A DNA stretch of 11,361 nt from an uncultured Bulleidia sp. Lineage in GTDB: Bacteria > Bacillota_I > Bacilli_A > Erysipelotrichales > Erysipelotrichaceae. Of the stretch, positions 6,811 to 11,361 are shown piece after piece (the first letter of the stretch is position 1; every line of letters begins with the position of its first letter). The stretch lies in NCBI GenBank assembly GCA_934754415.1, contig CAKVIS010000053.1, forward strand, positions 1-11,361, written 5' to 3'. A program made the translations under genes and the position numbers. Under the pieces are notes generated by a model, which saw only the letters and a list, made by a program, of their open reading frames with translations, was not told where the DNA came from and ran no database searches.

Positions 6811-7535
6811 ATAATTTCCTCCTTTGCAAATACTGGTCCGTCTTTGCATACTCTCTTATAACCGGTTTTAGTTTTCTTTGAGCATCCCATGCAGGCACCA
6901 AAGCCACATCCCATTCTTTCTTCAAAGGAATATTCCGCATCACTGGTGATGACTCTGTCCAAAGCTTGAAGCATAACCATTGGTCCACAGGCATATACGT
7001 AGGTATAGGATGGAATCTGCTTTAATGCATCTGTCACAAATCCTTTAATTCCATAAGATCCATCTGCTGTAGTTACATAGACAGTGCATCCAAGATTTAT
7101 AAACTCCTGTTCAAAGAAAATTTCATCTTTTGTATTAAAGCCTAGAATCACCTGAACTTTTTTCCCCTGTGCAAGTAATTCCTTTGCAAGATAGTAAAGT
7201 GGTGGGACACCTACACCGCCTCCAACCAATAATGGAGAATCTCCGCTTTTTGAAAGATCATATCCATTTCCCAGATTTACCAGAGAAGGAAAAGAAGTGC
7301 CTTCTTGCATTGTGGGCATTAATTTTGTCCCCTTTCCTACCACTTTATAAATCAGTGTCAATTCGTCATCATGTGCATCACATACACTGATAGGTCTTCT
7401 CAGATATAACTCAGGAAGACGCAGATCTACGAACTGACCCGGTTTTAAAGATTCGGTTAAACCTGTCAGTTTCATTTTAAATACGGTATTTGTAAGCTGT
7501 GTCTGCTCGCGAAGTATCAATGTATTTTCTTTCAT
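6798..7535 (-). CDS. pyrK: Dihydroorotate dehydrogenase electron-transfer subunit
   Basis: Iron-sulfur flavoprotein that carries electrons from PyrD to NAD+, forming a heterotetramer with it. From the ATG at 7535 it has 245 residues. An FAD-binding beta-barrel contains RRPIS (46-50). A ferredoxin-reductase-like NAD domain contains LLVGGGVGVPPL (102-113) and YACGP (181-185). A C-terminal [2Fe-2S] cluster is held by C210, C215, C218 and C230 in MGCGFGACMGCS and CKDGPVF. The 7535 start overlaps the pyrC stop as ATGA and is served by GGGAGG 7 nt upstream. The in-frame ATG at 7550 overlaps that ribosome site itself and is rejected. Confidence 0.95.
   Translation of the reverse strand: MKENTLILREQTQLTNTVFKMKLTGLTESLKPGQFVDLRLPELYLRRPISVCDAHDDELTLIYKVVGKGTKLMPTMQEGTSFPSLVNLGNGYDLSKSGDSPLLVGGGVGVPPLYYLAKELLAQGKKVQVILGFNTKDEIFFEQEFINLGCTVYVTTADGSYGIKGFVTDALKQIPSYTYVYACGPMVMLQALDRVITSDAEYSFEERMGCGFGACMGCSKKTKTGYKRVCKDGPVFAKEEIIWED
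6818..6824 (-). promoter_or_regulatory. Ribosome binding site deciding the pyrD start
   Basis: AAGGAGG on the minus strand ends 7 nt before the ATG at 6810. It lies inside the last codons of pyrK and excludes the upstream in-frame ATG at 6849. Confidence 0.88.
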
Positions 7536-8752
7536 TTTGATTCCTCCCATACTATATTTCCGTCATGAATTGTAGCAACGCATTTACCGAACACATTCAT
7601 TCCATCAAATGGTGTGGATCTGGCTTTAGACAAGAATGTGTCAGAATCAATAATGTACTCCTCTTCCAAATCATAAATTGTAAAATCATTAGGATTCACA
7701 GGTATAGAAAATATCTTTCTTGGTGCATACACCAGAGAATCGATAACTCTTTCTAAAGAAACTTCCCCTGTCTTTATAAGATATGTATACACTGCTGGAA
7801 AAGCTGTTTCAAGTCCAATAATTCCATTTGCAGAATTTTTTAAGCCTCTGCTTTTTTCTTCGACAGAATGCGGAGCGTGGTCTGTTGCCAGACAGTCAAT
7901 TGTGCCATCTCTATATCCCTCAATTAAAGCAAGCTTATCTTCCTTACTTCGAATAGGCGGATACATTTTCCATCTGGCATCTTCCTGCAAGTCTGCATCA
8001 GTAAATATCAGATAATGCGGAGCTGTTTCACATGTAATTGCAATACCGTCTTTCTTTGCCTGACGAATCAGTTCCACAGATTCTTTTGTAGAAATATGAC
8101 AGACATGATATGCACATCCTGTTTCCTTTGCAAGCAGAATATCGCGTTCTACCTCTTTCCATTCGGATTCAGAGCAAATGCCTTTATGTCCGTGGTTTCT
8201 GGCATACTCACCATCGTGTATATAGCCTCCATGAACTAAGGATTCCACTTCACAATGAGCACTAAGAACCTTATTGTATTGTTTGCACAGCATCATAGCT
8301 TCTTTCATGAGCTTTTCGTTCTGAACACCTTTTCCATCATCGGAAAACCCACAGACTTTTGAATGCATTTCTGCTATGTCAGACAGTTCTTTTCCTTTTT
8401 CTTCTTTTGTTAAAGAACCAAAAGGGTAAACAGAAATACGTGCGTACTTATCAATCAGATCCTGCTCAACTTGAAGATGTTCCAGTGAATCAGGAACCGG
8501 ATTCAAATTTGGCATGGTGCAGACAGCTGTATACCCACCATGCGCTGCTGCCATTGATTCACTTTCAATTGTCCCTTTGTAAGAAAAACCCGGCTCTCTG
8601 AAATGTACATGGACATCACAGAAACCGGGAAAAATAGTAAAACGATTAGAATTATAAAGAGATAAATGTTCATCCAACAACAAAGAGGACTCTACATTCT
8701 TTATGAAAATTGAATCAGTTGAGTAGATTTTTGCGTCAAGTCTCTTCATCAT
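7532..8752 (-). CDS. pyrC: Dihydroorotase, class I
   Basis: Zinc amidohydrolase that cyclises carbamoyl-aspartate to dihydroorotate. From the ATG at 8752 it has 406 residues, slightly shorter than the roughly 425-430 of B. subtilis PyrC. Metal ligands and active-site motifs are present in order: DVHVHFREPG (H48, H50, R52), TMPN (79-82), GFSDDGKGV (D138/D139 region), SAHCE (H166), HVCHIST (H219) and LATDHAPH (D291, H292). GGAGG sits 5 nt before this ATG and 8 nt before a second ATG at 8749, so either could be used. A longer reading from TTG at 8764 would begin at the edge of that ribosome site and is unlikely. First gene of the operon; its stop overlaps the pyrK start by 4 bp. Confidence 0.95.
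   Translation of the reverse strand: MMKRLDAKIYSTDSIFIKNVESSLLLDEHLSLYNSNRFTIFPGFCDVHVHFREPGFSYKGTIESESMAAAHGGYTAVCTMPNLNPVPDSLEHLQVEQDLIDKYARISVYPFGSLTKEEKGKELSDIAEMHSKVCGFSDDGKGVQNEKLMKEAMMLCKQYNKVLSAHCEVESLVHGGYIHDGEYARNHGHKGICSESEWKEVERDILLAKETGCAYHVCHISTKESVELIRQAKKDGIAITCETAPHYLIFTDADLQEDARWKMYPPIRSKEDKLALIEGYRDGTIDCLATDHAPHSVEEKSRGLKNSANGIIGLETAFPAVYTYLIKTGEVSLERVIDSLVYAPRKIFSIPVNPNDFTIYDLEEEYIIDSDTFLSKARSTPFDGMNVFGKCVATIHDGNIVWEESK
7543..7548 (-). promoter_or_regulatory. Ribosome binding site deciding the pyrK start
   Basis: GGGAGG on the minus strand lies 7 nt before the ATG at 7535. The competing in-frame ATG at 7550 overlaps it by one base, so it cannot be initiated from this site. 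Confidence 0.85.
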
Positions 8753-8762
8753 AATTTCCTCC

Positions 8763-8827
8763 AAAAAAAAGCCAGATGTTCGGAATACCTTTCAATATGT
8801 TGTATTCTTTCTTATCCGCTTATTTTT
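8763..8827 (-). promoter_or_regulatory. pyr operon leader with possible RNA structure
   Basis: Between the predicted transcript start and pyrC the leader contains GAATAC/GTATTC (8807-8802 with 8788-8783), a 6-bp hairpin. An outer pairing is possible between AAAAATAAGC (8827-8818) and GCTTTTTTTT (8772-8763). The outer pairing would tie up a run of eight T that directly precedes the pyrC ribosome site. I see no PyrR-type binding loop. A regulatory role is an inference. Confidence 0.3.
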
Positions 8828-8837
8828 CACCAACAAT

Positions 8838-8866
8838 ATGAAACAACATTAAAAGGAATTTGTCAA
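8838..8866 (-). promoter_or_regulatory. Promoter of the pyr operon
   Basis: On the minus strand a perfect -35 TTGACA (8866-8861) is followed after 17 nt by TTTCAT (8843-8838), a 4/6 match to TATAAT. Transcription would start near 8831, giving a leader of about 80 nt before pyrC. The -35 contains the TGA stop codon of the preceding peptidase gene. No other promoter is visible before the six pyr genes. Confidence 0.6.
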
Positions 8867-9639
8867 CCTAAATAATATTCTTCCATAGTTAAATTAGAAT
8901 CATGTATTTTTTTAGCTTCTTCCACACCGACATATCTGTAATTCCATGCGGATGGCTGGATACCTGTAACAGACTGTTTCCCCTCAGGATACCTTTCTAT
9001 AAAGCCATATAGACAGGCATTATTTCTGAGCCATTCTGCTACAGGAAGATCATTAAAGCAATCCTGTAATAAACATGTACCATCTGACAGCCCAATATCT
9101 ACCATCAGACCAAGCTGGTGTTCACTCTGACCAGGTTTGTCGTCAATACTGTCAGCATAATCGGTTCCATATCTTTGAGAATAGACATTATACAGATAAA
9201 CCTGTTCATCATAGCTTCTATATCCGCTGACCAGGTATAAACTATACCCATTTTGTGCTGCTGCCTGAAATAATTGTTGCAGTGGCGTTACTGCTTCAGC
9301 TCTGATAAATTGATCTGTGTTCTCGAATTGTACTAAATTTTCAGGTATATACTCTTTATTTAAAGGCACAGAGGAATTTACAATTCTTTGAAGGGAATTA
9401 TCAGAAGAAGTGTCAATTGTAACTATTTCAGGAGTTTGAGATGGTGCAGGCGTTGTAGTCATAACAGGAGAAACGGACGCAGCAGATACTGCAGGTGTAT
9501 GAGTTGGTGCTACGGTTGCGATATCCTGTTGTTTTTTATCCAATGTATGTAATTGATATAAAGCAATACACAAGAGCAGAATATTCAATAAAGCTACAGA
9601 CATAATGATTTTAAGTCTTTTTTTCAGATTTCTTGTCAT
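8863..9639 (-). CDS. Membrane-anchored LAS-family (VanY/D,D-carboxypeptidase-like) protein with a degenerate active site
   Basis: The 258-residue protein has a basic N-terminus, one hydrophobic segment (about 11-30) without a clear cleavage or lipobox site, and a Thr/Pro/Ser/Ala-rich linker (about 42-72). An extracellular LAS metallopeptidase-type domain follows (about 85-258). Relatives trim the terminal D-alanine of peptidoglycan stem peptides. Conserved landmarks are SGYRSYDEQ (138-146), GQSEHQLGLMVDI with zinc ligands H174 and D181, and a closing WNYRYVG. The usual closing motif is ExWHxRYVG; here it is S230-A-W232-N233, so the catalytic Glu and the third zinc ligand are both replaced. 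Peptidase activity is therefore doubtful, and a wall-binding or regulatory role is possible. The start at 9639 has no ribosome site but lies 6 nt after TATAAT. No terminator separates it from pyrC. Confidence 0.8.
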   Translation of the reverse strand: MTRNLKKRLKIIMSVALLNILLLCIALYQLHTLDKKQQDIATVAPTHTPAVSAASVSPVMTTTPAPSQTPEIVTIDTSSDNSLQRIVNSSVPLNKEYIPENLVQFENTDQFIRAEAVTPLQQLFQAAAQNGYSLYLVSGYRSYDEQVYLYNVYSQRYGTDYADSIDDKPGQSEHQLGLMVDIGLSDGTCLLQDCFNDLPVAEWLRNNACLYGFIERYPEGKQSVTGIQPSAWNYRYVGVEEAKKIHDSNLTMEEYYLG

Positions 9640-9645
9640 GTACTA

Positions 9646-9651
9646 ATTATA
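9646..9651 (-). promoter_or_regulatory. -10 box suggesting a leaderless transcript for the LAS-type gene
   Basis: On the minus strand a perfect TATAAT is followed by only six bases and then the ATG at 9639. A start 6-7 nt past the -10 would put the first RNA base at or next to the A of the ATG. This agrees with the lack of a ribosome site. The -35 is poor, which keeps confidence moderate. Confidence 0.5.
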
Positions 9652-9699
9652 CATTTATTCAAAAAATAGAGTATAAGAATCCTGTAGCATTCATGTATT

Positions 9700-9708
9700 T
9701 GTTATACT
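9700..9708 (+). promoter_or_regulatory. Extended -10 promoter of the glycosidase gene
   Basis: TGTTATACT is an extended -10 (TGn plus TATACT, one mismatch). No good -35 is present, which is typical for extended -10 promoters. Transcription would begin near 9715, about 20 nt before the ATG at 9736 and just ahead of the AGAGG ribosome site at 9722-9726. Confidence 0.55.
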
Positions 9709-9735
9709 GAAAACAGAAAGTAGAGGTAAATGAAT

Positions 9736-11205
9736 ATGTCATTTCCAAAAGGTTTTTTATGGGGCGGCGCTGTCGCCGGCAATCAATGTGAAGGCGGGTA
9801 TCTTGAAGGAGGCAAAGGACTTTCAGATGCGGATATGCTAAAGGGAGGAAATGTTAGTACTCCTCGTAAATTCTCTCCTATTATTGAAGAAGGAGCATAC
9901 TATCCTTCACATCAGGCAATAGATTTCTATCATCATTATAAAGAAGACATTGCTTTGTTCGGTGAAATGGGATTCACCTGTTTCAGACTCTCAATAAACT
10001 GGTCAAGAATCTATCCTAATGGGGACGATGAAACACCAAATGAAGAAGGTTTAAAATTTTATGACAATGTATTTGACGAATGTCATAAATATGGAATCGA
10101 ACCATTGGTAACTCTTTCCCACTATGAGATTCCATGGGCTATAACAACAAAATATCATGGATTTACAGACAGAAAAGTAATTGATTTATTTGTTACATAC
10201 GCAAAAACATGTTTTGAAAGATATAAAAGCAAAGTAAAATACTGGCTGACTTTTAACGAAATCAACTGTGCATTAATGCCTGGTGGGGGAGCTTATAACG
10301 GTGTAGGGTATGTATCAGAAGAAGATTTAAATAATACAGCTCAAAGACCGGTAGATACATTAATTGATAATCCACAAAAGCGTATTGAAGCCCTTCATAA
10401 CGAATTTGTTGCTTCAGCACTTGCTGTAAAAGCGGGGCATGAAATTAATCCAGATTTCATGATAGGTTGCATGATTGCACATATGACCATATATCCACTA
10501 CGTCCGCATCCTGATGACGTCTTAATGGCACAACAGGCAGATGATATCTTTAATAACATTTGCGGTGATGTGCATGTACGTGGTGAATATCCTCCATTTG
10601 CCAAAAAATTCTTTAAATCTTTAGGCGTAGATACATCTTTCATGGATAATGAAGAGGATTCTAAGATTCTTATAGATGGAAAAGTAGATATGTATACATT
10701 CTCCTACTACATGACAAATTGTGTAACAAAGAAAGAAGGAGAAGAGATGACACTGGGCAACTTAATGGGTGGAGTTAAAAATCCATTCCTTAAAGCATCT
10801 CCATGGGGCTGGCAGATTGATCCAGAAGGATTACGTTACACATTAAATAAACTTTCAGACCGTTATCCTCATACACCTCTTATGGTAGTAGAAAACGGAC
10901 TGGGTATGATAGATAAGAAAGAAGATGACGGCAGTGTACATGATGATTACAGAATCAACTATCTAAGAGATCATATTAAAGAAATGAAAACAGCTATTGA
11001 AGAAGACGGAGTTAATCTGATTGGATATACTACATGGGGACCTATTGATTTAGTTTCTGCAGGAACAGGTGAAATGTATAAACGTTATGGATTCATCTAT
11101 GTAAACAGAAATGATGATGGCACTGGAGATTTTTCAAGAAGCAGAAAAGATTCCTTCTATTGGTATAAGAAAGTATGTCAATCTAATGGTGAAGAATTGA
11201 ATTAG
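9736..11205 (+). CDS. Glycoside hydrolase family 1, 6-phospho-beta-glucosidase
   Basis: Cytosolic enzyme hydrolysing beta-glucosides that arrive phosphorylated through a PTS, releasing glucose 6-phosphate. The 489 residues form a single GH1 TIM barrel. Landmarks are FPKGFLWGGAVAGNQCEG at the start, the acid/base E175 in TFNE (172-175) and the nucleophile E386 in VVENGLG. The phosphate-recognition segment SAGTGEMYKRYGFIYV carries S441, K449 and Y451, which separates phospho-glucosidases from plain beta-glucosidases. It is BglA-like, though GH1 paralogues are common and substrate range cannot be read from sequence. AGAGG at 9722-9726 is 9 nt from the ATG at 9736 and only 3 nt from an in-frame ATG at 9730, so 9736 is preferred. 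It stands alone, divergent from the LAS-type gene. No dedicated permease is beside it. Confidence 0.93.
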   Translation: MSFPKGFLWGGAVAGNQCEGGYLEGGKGLSDADMLKGGNVSTPRKFSPIIEEGAYYPSHQAIDFYHHYKEDIALFGEMGFTCFRLSINWSRIYPNGDDETPNEEGLKFYDNVFDECHKYGIEPLVTLSHYEIPWAITTKYHGFTDRKVIDLFVTYAKTCFERYKSKVKYWLTFNEINCALMPGGGAYNGVGYVSEEDLNNTAQRPVDTLIDNPQKRIEALHNEFVASALAVKAGHEINPDFMIGCMIAHMTIYPLRPHPDDVLMAQQADDIFNNICGDVHVRGEYPPFAKKFFKSLGVDTSFMDNEEDSKILIDGKVDMYTFSYYMTNCVTKKEGEEMTLGNLMGGVKNPFLKASPWGWQIDPEGLRYTLNKLSDRYPHTPLMVVENGLGMIDKKEDDGSVHDDYRINYLRDHIKEMKTAIEEDGVNLIGYTTWGPIDLVSAGTGEMYKRYGFIYVNRNDDGTGDFSRSRKDSFYWYKKVCQSNGEELN

Positions 11206-11214
11206 CTTTCTGAC

Positions 11215-11252
11215 AAAAAGCTATTTAGAAATTATCTTCTAAATAGCTTTTT
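11215..11252 (+). terminator. Terminator after the glycosidase gene
   Basis: A perfect 16-bp stem, AAAAAGCTATTTAGAA (11215-11230) and TTCTAAATAGCTTTTT (11237-11252), has a 6-nt loop ATTATC. It lies 10 bp past the stop codon. The A/T ends would allow it to work on both strands. Confidence 0.92.
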
Positions 11253-11263
11253 AAATTAATATT

Positions 11264-11294
11264 AAAAAAAAGTGAACGTCATAGGACATTCACT
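11264..11294 (-). terminator. Terminator of the rRNA operon
   Basis: On the minus strand AGTGAATGTC (11294-11285) pairs with GACGTTCACT (11280-11271) around a 4-nt loop, with one U-G wobble. Eight T follow (11271-11264, the first shared with the stem end). It begins 6 bp beyond the 5S rRNA 3' end. Confidence 0.85.
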
Positions 11295-11300
11295 GATATA

Positions 11301-11361
11301 ACCTGGCAGCGAGATCGATTCACCCGAGAGGGCTATTTTCACCGCTGAAGTGCTTAACTTC
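11301..11361 (-). rRNA. rrf: 5S ribosomal RNA, 3' half, cut by the window edge
   Basis: Read on the minus strand the window begins GAAGTTAAGCACTTCAGCGG, the conserved core of bacterial 5S rRNA (about position 50 in the usual numbering). It ends in GCTGCCAGGT, the 3' strand of helix I that pairs with the 5' end. A strong terminator follows directly. The remaining 61 nt agree with the expected length of the 3' half of a roughly 115-nt RNA. The 5' half, and presumably 23S and 16S genes, lie to the right. The exact mature 3' end is uncertain by a few bases. Confidence 0.82.

Noticed and set aside
8753..8764. TTG start giving a 410-residue PyrC
   Set aside because: The TTG overlaps the GGAGG ribosome site that serves the ATG at 8752 or 8749.
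8765..8862. PyrR attenuator in the pyr leader
   Set aside because: I find no PyrR binding-loop consensus and no strong terminator-antiterminator pair; the U8 tract lacks a proper stem directly before it.
9640..9735. RAT or cre upstream of the glycosidase gene
   Set aside because: Neither the RAT halves nor the cre consensus occurs in this interval.
1..11361. CRISPR array, prophage, tRNA genes or a new defence system
   Set aside because: No regularly spaced direct repeats, cloverleaf-like sequences or phage or defence domains are visible; the genes are metabolic except for the IS66 end.

Overview
The window looks like a low-GC Firmicute chromosome, most likely Erysipelotrichia (a gut relative of Holdemanella, Catenibacterium or Solobacterium). 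That placement is inferred from strong AGGAGG ribosome sites, AT-rich codon use, CcpA- and LicT-style regulation and a class 1B dihydroorotate dehydrogenase. It is not proven by any marker gene here. Almost everything is transcribed leftward (minus strand). Only the left-edge transposase remnant and the right-hand glycosidase run rightward.

Region by region. Positions 1-204 are the right end of an IS66-type insertion sequence: transposase C-terminus, terminator and terminal inverted repeat. It abuts the terminator of a PTS operon (281-3390, minus). That operon encodes a LicT-type antiterminator, a stand-alone glucose-family EIIA and an EIIBC permease resembling the N-acetylglucosamine branch. 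Its leader holds promoter candidates, a CcpA (cre) site, an RNA antiterminator (RAT) and an overlapping intrinsic terminator, so the control circuit can be read directly. Positions 3445-8866 are a compact de novo pyrimidine operon transcribed in the order pyrC-pyrK-pyrD-pyrF-pyrE-pyrB. Its genes touch or overlap and it ends in a hairpin terminator. Upstream (8863-9639, minus) is a membrane-anchored LAS/VanY-type peptidase homologue whose last active-site motif is degenerate. A divergent gene at 9736-11205 (plus) encodes a GH1 6-phospho-beta-glucosidase. It converges on the 3' half of a 5S rRNA gene (11301-11361, minus), the tail of an rRNA operon, and two terminators lie between them.

How the genes work together. 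The pyr operon supplies every step from carbamoyl phosphate plus aspartate to UMP; carbamoyl-phosphate synthase is not in the window. The PTS genes take up and phosphorylate a sugar, and LicT senses PTS phosphorylation. The glycosidase would hydrolyse phosphorylated beta-glucosides imported by some PTS.

The most notable observation is that PyrB carries at its C-terminus a recognisable zinc domain of the ATCase regulatory chain PyrI, without PyrI's nucleotide-binding domain. This is a single-chain ATCase that seems to have kept the structural contact module and lost the allosteric sensor. The second is the LAS peptidase homologue that has lost both the catalytic Glu and one zinc-ligand His.
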